Source of the DNA: Sciurus carolinensis
Taxonomy: Eukaryota > Chordata > Mammalia > Rodentia > Sciuridae
Assembly: GCF_902686445.1 (NCBI RefSeq)
Contig: NC_062217.1
Span: 85,989,758-86,053,757, forward strand
Reading direction: 5' to 3'
DNA length: 64,000 bases
The notes under the pieces are model-generated. The model was not told the DNA's origin, searched no databases, and saw only the letters and a program-made list of their open reading frames with translations. The translations under genes were made by a program, and so were the position numbers. Position 1 is the stretch's first letter. Each line of letters starts with the position of its first letter. Positions 1 through 11,579 of the stretch are shown piece by piece.

Positions 1-637
1 AGCCATTTTGCTACCAGTTTACAGATGAGGCAAATATAAGAAGGAATATAAGGCTCTTAAAGTCCCAGCCATTGTGTAATTGGCCCCTGAGTCTCACCCC
101 ACTTCTGGCCTTTCTGAGATGTGAGCCAAATCATTTCTTTGTTGATTAAGGCAGGTTGAATTAGGTGTTTGATTACTTCTAGCTGAAAGCATCCTGACTG
201 GTAAATATGATAAATTACATGTTGACCCAGACTTGAACTTTTGAAAGGCTTCCTGGTACTTTTAAAACCTGATTGTAGGTTTAGAGGTACAAAACATTGC
301 TTGTTTTGTCCAAAGGTTCATATAAGGAAGATTAAAGTTGTATTAATAAAGGACTGTTGGGCCTGGACTTGAATGACGTGAATAAAGGAATTGAAAATAA
401 AGCTCTTAAACTTGAACATGCGTTTTCTCCTTGACATCTTATATATGGTTCATCTCTTGAAGAAAATAACATATAACTTTTAAGACTTTTACAACTTATT
501 TTAGGCAGAAGGGCCTCAGAAAGTTTCAGAAGGTAGATTCGTTTTGTATCTTTGGCAGATAGATTTTTAAAAATATTATATTGTTGTATATAATTTCCTT
601 CTGTAATAATACCCCCTTTGGAAATTCATAACTTACT
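1..637. other. No recognisable feature
   Basis: AT-rich sequence with no convincing open frame, RNA gene or repeat that I can name. Probably intronic or intergenic. Confidence 0.5.
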
Positions 638-1040
638 GGTATGGTTTGGACATGGTTTGAGTGTGTCCCTAAAGTGTTCATGCATTGGGTAGGGACTTGG
701 TCCCCAGTGTGGCAATGTTGGGAGGTTCTAGGATCTTTAAGAGGTAGAGCTGACTGGGTGGTCCTTAGGTTATTGGGGGAGCTGTGCTCCTAAGGAATTA
801 AGGAAACTCTTGTGGACAGTGATCCTGATCCCTGAGTCACTCTCTGGCTTCCTGGTTTGGTGATGTGATCTGTTCTTCCTCCCTCAAGTATTTCTACTAT
901 TTACTGTTGTACTCTTGCCAGAGTCAGGACTATGCTGCTTGAACTTTCATTTCCTCAAATGGAGCTTAAAACCTCTTTTCTTTATAAAGTTAACTTATCT
1001 CAAGTATCTTGTTATGGTAATGAAAAATGGATTAATAAAC
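638..1040 (+). repeat. MaLR-type (ERVL) solitary LTR relic
   Basis: The start (tggtatggtttggacatgg), the middle with gggaggttctaggat and a cytosine-rich stretch, and the end (ctttataaagttaactta...caagtatcttgttatgg) follow the layout of mammalian apparent LTR retrotransposon LTRs of the MLT1/MST kind. It is diverged, with no partner LTR nearby. The family name is from memory of the consensus layout. Confidence 0.6.
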
Positions 1041-1417
1041 TTATGTATCATAGGTTGCTAAACATAACTTCCTATTAAAGCACTTTGTGTACTTGTTTAC
1101 ATATAGTAATAATATTATGAGTATTCGGGTAAAGCCATATATGAAATTAGAACATTTCTTTTGAATGAACATTAAAAAATCATGTAATACCTTGAATACT
1201 GATTTTAGTTATTTTGCTTAATTTGAACCAAATATTATTTAGCTAAAAATAACCACTGCCTATTTCTTTTCTGATACGTCCAGCAAATCAGGGACTGTGC
1301 AATTCTAAGTGAGTACAAATTTATGAGCCTCCAATATAACAGGGACATCACCACAACCTTTTAACTATCACTTCTAAAAACATGTGGTAACTACCCACAT
1401 TTATTTGAATTTCTATA

Positions 1418-1612
1418 TCTTTTTAAAAATTTGTTCTTTTTGGTTATACATGACAGTAGAGTATATTTTGATACTTCCTACATACATGGAGTATAACTTT
1501 CCATTCTTGTGGTTGTATAGGATGTGGTGTTACATTAGTCATGTATTCATATATGATCATAGGAAAGTTATGTCCAATTCATCCTACTGTGGCAGGCAGA
1601 TTTGTTGAGAAA
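1418..1612 (-). repeat. 3' end fragment of an L1 (LINE-1)
   Basis: The reverse complement matches the L1 3' terminus seen intact at about 43700-43850 in this window (the atgattacatgac...tactgtcatg region). Here it is inverted and about 190 bp long. Only 3' UTR is present. Confidence 0.65.
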
Positions 1613-2267
1613 CCTGACTGTGGATGAAATAGGGACGCTCTCCATAGCAGTGGAGCTTGCAGTTAACACTCTGCATTTTGTGATGTCACATTAAAGCTTC
1701 CATAAGCCTTGGATGTAGGTCTGTGATTCACAGCACATTAGAAACTAGGAAAAATGGTATAGGGAGAAGGTGATATTAGTGTTTCTAGAAAGAAGCTTAC
1801 TTCTTTTTATTCTGTTGATGGCCAGTGGAGTGAATCCTACCAGTGGTCTTGGTTTATACTGGAGATAGTTGAATAGCTAAGTTATGACTTCATCATAAAA
1901 TAATTTTTGAGGATAAATTGGAATCAGAGAAGAATGCTCACAGATTACAAAACTGGAAAATGATAGGCATCTTTAGCTCCCTTTTCAAAATTCAAATAGT
2001 TAACATGTTTCATTGTAGATAAAAGAGAATCATCCTGTCAAAGGTGATGTCTATCTTTCCAGGTATTTTTAAGGTGGGCTTTGTAGCATTTTAAATGATA
2101 TATGTAGATACACAAAAAGATACAGAACAATATAATGAAGACCCCTCTATATCCACCCAATATAAGGGGGAAAAGCCCCCAAACATCACAAATACAGTTC
2201 CCTATTATAGCTTTCCTTTGCCCCCAAGGCATCACTATGTGAAGTTCATCATTCACTGCATGTATGT

Positions 2268-2345
2268 GTTGTGGTAAGTGGATCAAATCCAGGGCCTTAC
2301 ACATGCTAGGTAAGCACTCTACTGCTGAGCTATGCCCCACCCACC
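2268..2345 (-). repeat. ID-type SINE (tRNA-Ala-derived)
   Basis: The reverse complement reads tggggcatagctcagcagtagagtgctta..., the ID head with its pol III A box. It lies inside a stretch of old L1/HAL1-like sequence. Confidence 0.75.
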
Positions 2346-2369
2346 TTGTGTAATTTTACTACATGTAAC

Positions 2370-3000
2370 AATGCATAGTATTGTACTTGTGAATTTGAAC
2401 TTTATTTAAATGTTTTCTTATTGTATGATCTTTTCTACAACTCGTCTTCAATCATTGCTGTGTTTAAAACACATATTCTACAATTTATGTGTCTGTCCTC
2501 AGTTAATAGATGTCTAAATATTATCAACAATGTTGAATTATAAAGAATGCTGCTTGAGTCTGGGGTTGTGGCTCAGTGGTAGAGCACTTGCCTAGCATGT
2601 GTGAGGCACTAGGTTTAATGTTCAGCAACACATATAAATAAATAAATAAAATAAAGTCCATCAACAAGAAAAAAAATTAAAAAAGAACACTGCAGTGAAT
2701 ATTCTTATGTATATCTTATTTTGTTCATGCACACAATTAAGGTATGTAGTTAAGCATAGACCCTCTGTTTTGTATAGCAGGTGCAACTCTGACCTCGCAT
2801 TTGTGTATACACACACATATGTGCACACACACACAGTTTTCCAAAGTAGCATACCAATTTGTTTTCTTACCAGCACTTTCTGAGAAACATTTAAATTTTT
2901 GCCAGTCTGTTCATTGTGCAGTGCTAACTCATAGCTTTAATTTGCATATCCTTGATTACTGAAGAGGTTGACATTTTGGCTTCCTTTTCTTTCTCTACAG
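2370..3000 (-). repeat. Old L1/HAL1-like fragment interrupted by an ID SINE
   Basis: The flanks 2370-2558 and 2690-3000 resemble old L1/HAL1 sequence near the ORF2 3' end (phrases such as aatttgcatatccttgattac and ttttccaaagtagcataccaattt). Bases 2040-2260 look like the matching 3' UTR. Strongly decayed; the family call is from memory. Confidence 0.4.
2558..2681 (+). repeat. ID SINE with long A-rich tail (ground-squirrel type)
   Basis: The head tctggggttgtggctcagtgg is followed by the tail pattern ataaataaataaaataaag. It is flanked by imperfect 12-bp target duplications, AAAGAATGCTGC (2542-2553) and AAAGAACACTGC (2682-2693). It is a mobile SINE copy, not a tRNA gene. Confidence 0.85.
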
Positions 3001-3984
3001 TGTCTGCTTTATACCTTGCCCACTTAAATAAAGTCTTTTAACTTTTTTTTAACTGACTCATAGCAATTCTTTTTAAATTTTACATCCTAAATCCTATGTT
3101 TTAGTATTTGACCATACAAAAATTGCAAGCTGTTTTGCCTTTTTTTTGGTGTCTTTTTACACACGTAATTTCTTTCATTTTGGTGCCATCAGATTTTCCA
3201 ATCTTTTCCTTTATCTTTTGTGCTTTTTAATACATGTTAAGAATTCCTGTCCCATCTACAGAAGGGGCATCTGGAAGGCTGCTAGGCCATGCCTAGCATG
3301 TCATATCATGGCTACTGGTGTTCTGGTCAACTCTATGGACTGATGCCAGGTCTTTGCTGAGAAGAGAATATTCAAAATAATGTTGCAAAATAGGGAGTGG
3401 TATGAATCTGCCCCCTTGGAAACTGTAAAACTGCAATGTGATTGGTATCTGCCTCTGTTTTCTCTGACTCTTGGTCAAGGGATTGTTATTCCTTCTAAGG
3501 CCCAACAGTGATGTTCTCCAACTGCTTACTTATGGCCCTTTCCTTTCATGAGAGAAAATGAAACCCAACCTCCAAGTTACTCCTGAGGAGGTCCTAGGAA
3601 TTTTTTACCCAGCCCATTCCCAGAAAACCTTTGACACCTTTGTGTTTTGGTTCATTGCTAAATTATTCCATGTTTGTTTCTCTGATGTTCAGGGGTCCAA
3701 AGAGGTCAAGTGACTTGCCTGAGACCACGCAGTAGGCCAGCAGGGAGTGGGGTGTAGTCTTGGGTTTTTGTGACTCCCAGATTAGGTTTGGGCTTCATTC
3801 AAACACTATCCTGCTGTGAAACTTTGTTTGTGTGTCCTTTAAGCCACTAAGCTTAGTGAATAGTTGGGTATTTAAAAGTTTGAAATTCTTTAAGTTGTGG
3901 ATATTGTCCAGCCTTAAAATGTTTATAAAGGAACTTTAAAGAAATCACTGTGCTCTTCTACATAACCTATTAAATTGTTGGTAC
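3001..3984. other. No recognisable feature
   Basis: No named repeat, RNA or coding exon could be supported. Short open frames are scattered and unlike known proteins. Confidence 0.4.
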
Positions 3985-4670
3985 ACGTCAAACATACCCT
4001 AATCCAAAAATCTGAACTCCAGAGTTATCCCATTTTGAGTGCTTGAATAATGCCCCCAATGGAAAATTCCGCACTATAAAACTTTATTTCATGCACAAAA
4101 TTATTAAAAACATTGTAGAGAACTACCTTTAGCTATGCATAGAAAGCATGTGTTAGCTTTCTGTCCCTGTGACAAAATACCAAAGATAATCAACTTAGAA
4201 GGAGGAAAGGTTTATTTTGGTGAATGATTTTAGTCTATACTCACTTAGCCCTGTTGCTTTGGGCCTGTGGTGGCATAGTACATCATGGTGGGAATATGTA
4301 GCAGTTCATGTCCTAGCAGTCAGGAAGTAAAAAGCGAAACAGGAAGGGGCTAGAGTCCCAGTGTTCCCTTCAAGGGCACATGCTCAGTGATCTAACTTCT
4401 CCCCACTAGGTCCCACCTTCTGAAATTCCACCACCTCTCAATAGTGCACAGTCTGGAGACCAAGATTTTAACACATGTGCCTTTGGGGGACATTGCAGAT
4501 CCAAATTATAGTGAGGTACATATGAAACATAAATGAATTTTATATTTAGACTTGGGTCCCATCCCCAGGGTATCTCATTATGTATATTAAAATATTCTCA
4601 AATCTGAAAAAAACCCAATCCCAAAATACTTCTGCTCCTAAGCACTTTAGATAAGAGCTACTCAACCTAC
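3985..4670. mobile_element. Tigger/MER-like non-autonomous DNA transposon split by an LTR
   Basis: The left half (ctaatccaaaaatctgaactcc ... cgcactataaaactttatttcatgcac) and right half (catatgaaacataaatgaattttatatttagacttggg ... agataagagctactcaacc) are two parts of one old DNA-transposon family whose ends are near-inverted repeats. The gap is filled by the LTR at 4151-4510. The same family occurs at 56928-57377. The superfamily assignment is from memory. Confidence 0.55.
4151..4510 (-). repeat. MaLR-type LTR, inserted in a DNA transposon
   Basis: It starts tgttagctttctgtccctgtgacaaaatacc and ends with tttgggggacattgcagatcc, the reverse complement of MLT1/MST-like LTR ends. It sits between the two halves of the DNA transposon above, so it is the younger insertion. 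Confidence 0.6.
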
Positions 4671-4689
4671 ATATCTTTTCTTTCATTTT

Positions 4690-5075
4690 TTAAATGCCTT
4701 TACATGACAGTAGAGTATATTTTGACATACAAACAACTTTGTTCTTTTTGGCTTTACATGACAGTAGAATATATTTTGACATATTTATACAAACATGGAG
4801 TATATCTTATTCTAACTAGGATCTCAGTCTTGTGGTTGTACATGACGTGGACGTTCACTGTGGGGTATTCATATATGAACATAGGAAAGTTGTGTCAGAT
4901 TCATTCCACTGTCTTTCCTATTCCTGTTCCCCCTCCCTTCCCTTCATTCTCTTTTGTCTCATCCCCTGAACTTTTATTCTCTCCTTCCCCCTTGTTGTGT
5001 GTTAACATCCACATAGCAGAGAGAAACATTCAACCTTTGGTTTTTTAGGATTGACATTTCACTTAGCAAATAAGA
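4690..5075 (-). repeat. 3' end fragment of an L1, with a duplicated terminus
   Basis: It holds the terminal L1 3' UTR, the pyrimidine-rich (minus-strand purine-rich) tract and the end of ORF2 (cacttagcaaa). The terminal motif acatgacagtagagtatattttgacata occurs twice, about 60 bp apart (near 4703 and 4757), a short tandem duplication. Confidence 0.65.
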
Positions 5076-5644
5076 ACAAATTTAACATGAAATAAACATG
5101 AAAATCCTTTTTATTGACTAAAGGGTTCCTATGAAGGGACTTCCTGGACTGAAAACATTATTACAGTTGCTTCGAAAAAGGTGAAGAATGTTTCTTCGTG
5201 GCTCTGGTGAAGGGGGCTGTGCATTGGGGAATGCAATTATATTCTTGAAAAGCTCTCTGGGCTTTCGTCACATGAAATGGGCTCTAGAGCAAAAGTGACA
5301 TGAGTCAAGCATGTCTGTGAGGTAGGCACTGAGCAAAATGAGACAGCAAATAACAGGTTGGGAGAACATTTACAGCAGTGAAATATATTTTAAGAGGATG
5401 ATTATATATTAAAAAAACTGCTATAAATCAAGAAGCCCATTGTTAATAAGCCAAACAATGTCAATGACTGGTTCATTCATACAAAATATATGCAAAAGTC
5501 AAAAATGGTGAAAGTCTATAAGTCTTTTTTGCCCTATCAAATTGGAAAAATCAAAGATTGATAAAGGAGCCTTGGTGAGTGTGTTTGAACTCTCTTCATG
5601 GTGGTGTATGAGTCCGGGGGGATTAAGACTGATTTCCCTGTCAG

Positions 5645-6045
5645 TTTCCTAGGGCTACCATGAGAGTTTATTATTCAAAGTAATAAAAATGAATTCTCTC
5701 AGTTCTTGAGGTTATATATTGTAAGTCAGGGTGTCAGTAGAGACGTGTTTCTGCTATTGTCTGTAAGGAAGACTCCCTCCTGCCCCATCCTGGCTTCCGG
5801 TGTGACTGTCTGTCTTTGCATTATGTGGTTTGCTGTTACAACATTCCATTCTCTCCCTCTGTCTTCATGAGATCTTCTTCCCTGTGTGCCTCCTCTATGC
5901 CCAAATCTCCTTTTCTTTTCTCTTATAAAGATACCAGTCATTGGGTTTAAGGCCCACTCTAAACCTTGACCCCAAGAGCCCCCTATAAAACCCCATCTTA
6001 ATTTGATTTTATCCACATGACTCTATGTCTGAATAAAGTACATTG
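5645..6045 (-). repeat. MLT1-like LTR relic
   Basis: The order cagtttcctagggctaccat, a ttctctcagttcttgaggtt region, a cttcatgagatcttcttccc region and ttataaagataccagtcattgg is the reverse complement of an MLT1-type LTR. An open frame of 96 codons inside it on the minus strand is not a gene. Confidence 0.55.
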
Positions 6046-6599
6046 GCAGAAACCAAAGGTAAGGACTTAAGTATAGTTTGAAGGGCTCACAGCACCCCAT
6101 TCATTTTAAGCAGGTCCTCGCTGTAATTTTAGCCCTAGAATTCTACCCTTAGAAATAGTCTCCACTTGCACAAGAGCATACATTCTAGGATGTTTATTAC
6201 TGCATTGTTTATAATGATAACCTGAAATTAACTTAAGTGTTTTTTAAAGGAGAGTAGGAACCTATATTTGTGTGGTGGTTTTTAAGAAGGAAGTAGTCCC
6301 ATTGGTACTACTTAGAAAAAATGTCACTATAAGACAAGGGAGCAAGTTGTAGATTTCCCTCTGTTTCTCTGTATTGGTCTTACTAGATCAACTGTATATG
6401 TCGTGTATGTAGTTACCTGTACTGCCAATAATAGAAAATAGAATGAGGACAGTTCTTGTGACGTTCTTGACTGGCTTTGTAACAGGCTTGCTTTGTAGAA
6501 TATGGTCAAAAGTTTTTTTTCTGAAATACTGATATGATATGGAAATTATGTGCTGTTTGAAGGTATGTTAACACTCATTAATCCTACTTCTGTATTATT

Positions 6600-7710
6600 T
6601 TTCACTGACTTTGAAAAATTTCAAAAACAGAAAAGTATGGAGGATAATTTCCACTCATCCACCACTTTGAACTAACACAAGCCTACAACTCCTCCTCCTC
6701 CTCCTTTTTGTCTTCCTCCTCTTCTTCCTTTTTTTTTTCGTGGTTCTAGGTATTGAACCCCAGGGTACTCTACCACTGAGCTATATCCCCAGCCCTTTTC
6801 ATTTTTTATTTTGAGACAGGGTCTTGTCAAGTTGTCCAGGCTGGACTCAAAGTTGTAATACTCCTGCCTCAGTCTCCCTGTTTGCTGGGATTACAGGTGT
6901 GTACCACCACACCTGGCATTTGTTCTTTTTCCTTGAATCTTTCCATTATTTCTTTAAAACAAAAACTATAAATATAATAAGTTCCCAGTGGACCCTCTCC
7001 CTGTTATCATCTCTCCTCCATCCTTCTCCTTGAAGGTCACGATCACCACAAATTGGAAGGGTAGCCCTTCTGTCCATTTTTTATACTCTTAGTACATATT
7101 TCTGACAATCAGTAAGTAACATCCACACTATGTTGTGTACTTTAAATTTTATTTAAATGCTACATATAATTTACATAATGCATGTATTTATATATGTAGA
7201 AATGTTCAGAGTTTTGAAATTTGCTGTATTCACTCAGGCTCATGATTTTTGAAATCTATTCTTTCATCAACTCCTTTTTGTTCATTTTAATGCCAGTTAA
7301 TATGAATAGGTTACAATCTATACAGTCTCTATTTGATAGGCACTTAGGTTTTCTCAGCTTCTTGCTTTTAGATGTGATGGTGCCTCACACAGCTTTTTAT
7401 AGCCTCCTTGTGGTCATGTGAGTTCTTCCCTACATATATGCCTAGAGTTAACATATCTGGTTTATAGGATTTGTGTATTTTTAATTCTTCTGCATGTCCT
7501 ATGTCATAATGTTATATTGTCACAAATCTCAAAATGTGTCATTTTATACATTTTCCAGCTATATTGAGTTTTCATTTCTTCACATCTTCTTCAAAACTTG
7601 GTACCATCAGATTCTTTAATTTTTTTTTATTTTGCCTGTTGTTTACTGTGAAATGATAGGTGATGGTTTTAATTTGCATTTCCATGGTCAATGCTAAAAT
7701 TAAGTAATAG
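6600..7710 (-). repeat. Old L1/HAL1-like fragment interrupted by a MEN SINE
   Basis: Bases 6600-6725 and 6918-7710 carry the same kind of worn L1/HAL1 3' sequence as 2040-3000, ending with the aatttgcatttccatgg phrase near 7675. There is no intact frame. Confidence 0.35.
6729..6917 (-). repeat. MEN-type composite SINE (B1-like half plus ID half)
   Basis: Plus-strand order is a T run, the reversed ID part (attgaaccccagggtactctaccactgagctatatccccagccc), then the reversed B1/7SL-like part (gagacagggtcttgtc ... gctgggattacaggtgtg...acctggc). A pyrimidine-rich (cct/ctt) run precedes the tail. Confidence 0.85.
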
Positions 7711-8432
7711 GGAAGTGCCTATTTTTTTTTTAAGGAAAGGGTAAGTATAGGCTCTTGGTTTAGCAAGTGCATGGGTAACTTTTGCCTTTAGGAAACCCTT
7801 ACCCTCTTTGGAAAATAAACAGGATTTGAGGTCCTTTTAACACCTTATGCAGAAAGGGAATGGTAAAATGTCTCCCTGGAGACTGAGGAAAAATGCTCAT
7901 TCAACATGCGTGATGGAGATTTTTACACTTGTTGGCCTCCTTCAGAGTGACATACAAGAAGGGATCCTATATATTTTTTTTTTCCTTGAGTAAAATCAAG
8001 TACTGCATTTCTTAATTAAACTTCACTTGGAATGACCCATTCATGATACAATGATGGAAAAGTAACAGATTGCAAACTTCTATGTATGGTGATTATGTTT
8101 TTTTAAGGAAGAACACAGTTGGATATTAGTCCATGACTAATATCTCTTAGAGACAGAATCTGAATGAGATTTTTCTAAAATTTCATCAGTGAACATTTCT
8201 TACTTTTGTAGAGATAAGGCATATTTAATTTTTCAAAGGCCCTATGTGCAGGCTGCCTGGCAGGTGTGAATGACGTGTGGGTCACTGCAGTGCTGGCTAC
8301 AGGAGAGCTGGGGAGTGTAGACATGCAGTTGGAGGACTGGACAGGCATGGCTTCAGGCCCACTCTGTTTCTATCTTAGTTGTAGGGGCTTTGTGAAATTC
8401 TCATTTACAAAGTGCAGATAATATATGATTTG
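7711..8432. other. No recognisable feature
   Basis: Unique-looking AT-rich sequence; no repeat or exon could be supported. Confidence 0.4.
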
Positions 8433-8804
8433 TGTTAGTCAGCTTTCCATTACTGAAACAAACAGCTGAGATAAATCAACTTAAGAGGAAATGTTTATTT
8501 TGATTCATAATTTTAGATGTTTCAGTCCATGATGGGTTGACCTTTGGGCCTGTGGCAAGGCAGCACATCATGGGGGAGTTATGTGGTAGAGGGAGCTGCT
8601 TACTTTATGACAACTAGGAAACAAAGAGGAAGAGGAGGAGACCTCCATCCGACAATCCACTCTGAGCACATGTCCCCAGTTACCTAAGACCTCTCCCTGG
8701 GTCCAACCTTTTAAAGGTTCCCCCACTTTCCAATAGCATCTTAGGCTGGGGACCAAGTATTTACCTCATGGGCCTTTGGGGGACATTTCAGATCTAAACC
8801 ATGT
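8433..8804 (-). repeat. MaLR-type LTR relic
   Basis: It starts tgttagtcagctttccattact and ends gcctttgggggacatttcagatc, with the catcatgggggag and ccctgggtccaacc blocks between. It is closely similar in layout to the copy at 4151-4510, so these are probably members of one rodent MaLR subfamily. Confidence 0.65.
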
Positions 8805-10260
8805 GATTACTATGAGAATTAAATAGGAAGGTATATAAAGTAATTACTGCATACCAGGTACTGTTTGGCAATATTAGTAATGATAATTATACCAGCAGTT
8901 TTACTTATGTCTTTTCAGCACCTTTGATTTTATTTCTAATTATGAAGGCTACATTTCCTATGAATATTAGAAAAACTACACCATAAACCTGTTACTTTAG
9001 GAAGGAATAAACCCAATAACTGCCTCTAATTGACCAGAACTAAGTGAACTGCCAAACTTGAGACTCCCTTGAAATGAGAGCCTTGGATTTATACAGTAGC
9101 TACAGGCCTAAACAAAGACAAGTGGATTTAATGTGTGATCTCTTTTTGAAAATATGGCCAAGAGTGAAACAACTACTTAGTTATTATTTTAAATGTAGGC
9201 TGCTAAATGGCTTGTGCTGGTATGTAATGGCTTACCAGGCTGCCAAGAAAATGCTCAGATTGGCAAGTCACTAAAAATGTTCTCTTCCTAAGAGTACTGG
9301 CTGGATTCCAGAACTTTCTTTAGGGCAGTGCTCAAACCTGTCATAGTTTATTTCGTTGCTTTGTTTTCAAGCAACAGATTTGGTCATTGCTTTTATTGTG
9401 TGAGTGTTGAAAAAATGCCCTAATATCCACCTACTCAAAGATAGTCATCTGTATCCTGAGTCTCTAAAGGATTTCATGGGCAGCACTATCTGTCAGTTTA
9501 TATGAACTAGATTCCTGGGAATCATCCTCAGCTTCAGACCTCCCACATCCAACCTGCTACCATAGAATGATCCTACTTCCTGGACCAGTTCTGGATCCAA
9601 TTCTTCTTTCTCTCTTTTGACATTGCTTTAGATTTTCTAAATGGACATTCAGATTAATCCTCCACTATTTCCAACATTTACATTATTTCCTCCTGTTGAC
9701 AGGATACAGGGCTGGCTCCTTGGTGGGATACTCTTAACACATCCTCTGGGAACCCTGTGTCCCTCTCCCCTCATCTCTTCCACCCTCACTTCCCACAGAG
9801 TGTAGCACTGTGGAGGGCAGTGAGCATGCCTGTGCTTGGGGGATCTGCCTTATTCATTCACATACATTAGCTGTTACTTACATCTCTGAGGAGGGATCCT
9901 GTTCATCTCAGAAGATCAGCTCCAAGAATATATTCTTGGAAGACTTCCTTTTTTCTCCCATTTTTATAAATCCATTTATTAAATATTAGTAAGTAACTTT
10001 TATACACCATACTATACTTAAAAACAAAAACAAAACTTGCTCTTCTTAGAGACTCAGCGTAGGTCTATTACTGTGTTCATATACTTTAAAAACAGTCAGG
10101 TCCTATCTCATCACTGACCCATGACCACAATCTTAGTTTGGATAGTTCTTGCTGTCTTGTGGTAGTTTGTTTACCCGGATGTTTCTCTCCTTTGTACTGA
10201 GCTGTTTGAGGACAAGCTTGTATTCACTTGGTATTAGTAATACCCACATTTCATTTCACT
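8805..10260. other. No recognisable feature
   Basis: 1.45 kb with no gene, RNA or repeat that I can name. Confidence 0.4.
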
Positions 10261-10360
10261 TTTTTTTTTTTTTTTCTGAGAACACCTTGTTTCTGCCTGG
10301 TTTTGAACTGGGGACTTCTCATTTGTGAGGTGAAAGTGATAACCACTACACTACAGAAAC
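10261..10360 (-). pseudogene. Retroposed tRNA-Val pseudogene with poly(A) tail
   Basis: The reverse complement of 10288-10360 is a 73-nt tRNA-Val body. It starts GTTTCTGTAGTGTAGTGG, with the pol III A-box region, keeps CAC in the anticodon position, and ends ...AACCAGGCAGAAACA. The B box reads AGTTCAAAACC, with the usual CpG lost. Downstream of the tRNA end come about 12 extra bases and a run of 15 A, so this is a retroposed copy rather than a working gene: there is no terminator-type T run, and several stem positions differ from functional tRNA-Val. I found no clear target duplication. It could also be the founder-like head of an unknown tRNA-Val SINE. Confidence 0.8.
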
Positions 10361-10580
10361 CAACTTTATACATACATTTTCCTTATGGCTCTAGTAGGAT
10401 GTCTAAAAAAAATGGGTATCCAGAACTTCCATGTCTTTTTTAGTAAAGATTAATAAATCTTGCTTTATAATATTACATATATAATCTATAATACATAAAA
10501 TATATAATATATATCTCACTCAAAGTAAACAAGAAAAAATAAGCATGAGATGGGTAAAATAAGCATTAAAAAACACTCAA

Positions 10581-10715
10581 GGGCTGGGACTGTAGCTCAG
10601 TGGCAGAGTGCTTGCCTTGCATGTGAGTCACTGGGTTCAATTCTCAGCACCACATAAAAATAAACAAATAAAATGAAGGCATGCTGTCCATCTACGACTA
10701 CAAAAATTTTTTTAA
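10581..10715 (+). repeat. ID SINE with long A-rich tail
   Basis: Full-length head gggctgggactgtagctcagtgg, then cagcaccacataaaaataaac and the aaaatgaaggcatgctgtccatctacgac tail, as in other copies in this window. Confidence 0.85.
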
Positions 10716-11579
10716 AAACCACGCAGATGTTCTAGAAGATAAAGAATCCAATAGAAAAATGGGTAAAGAATAGGAACAGGCAATTCATAAAAAGGAAAAC
10801 CAAATAGTCAGTGAACATATAAAGATCATAAGCTCTGTAAGTAGGGAAATGAAAAATAAAATACCAGTTGACTGTGAAGGTCAAGACAGTGGCTATCCCT
10901 GGTGGTGGTAGGTAGTGCATGTCTGCATGAGGCAGAGGGCACTGGACTTCAGGAAAGGATTCTGTGCTGGTCCCACAGTGTGTCCACTTTGTGAAAACTC
11001 GTAGGGCTATATGCTCATTGTGTGTTCACTTTCCTGTTTGTATGTTATCCTTCAATAAACTTTTGAATTACTGATCCCTTAGAAAAGAACAACTGCCTAT
11101 TATTTTCGCCTTGGAGATTGGCACAGACTGAAGAGCTAACACCATTGTTAATGATGACATGGTGAAATGATTATTCTGATTGTCCTGAGGAGGGTAAATT
11201 GGTAGCCACCAGTTTTCCATTCAAAGGAAGGGATAATTTGGCAATTAGTAATGAAAAAATAAACTATTGCTTCCTATGTACTAGTATTCTACGTTGCAAA
11301 AAATGCTACATGTATACACAATGTGATGCGAAGATTTAATCACAGCATTGTTAATGTTAACAAAAAATAGGAAACAACCTCCATGTCCACAATAGAGAAA
11401 TGGTTAAGTCCTGGCACATCCATTCATGGGGGCCCAAGTAGCTATTAAAGGTGTTCTTGGATATCAAAGAGGGGGGTAAATTGCTGAAAAATGTGTAAAA
11501 TAGGTACCATTTTGTTAAAGGAACAAATTCCAAATCATTTGTCTATATGTATAGACTAGAAAAAAGGAAAGATCCTACT
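10716..11579. other. No recognisable feature
   Basis: No supported repeat or exon. The region precedes the 3' end of an old L1. Bases 11330-11570 may be worn L1 3' sequence, but this is not certain. Confidence 0.35.
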
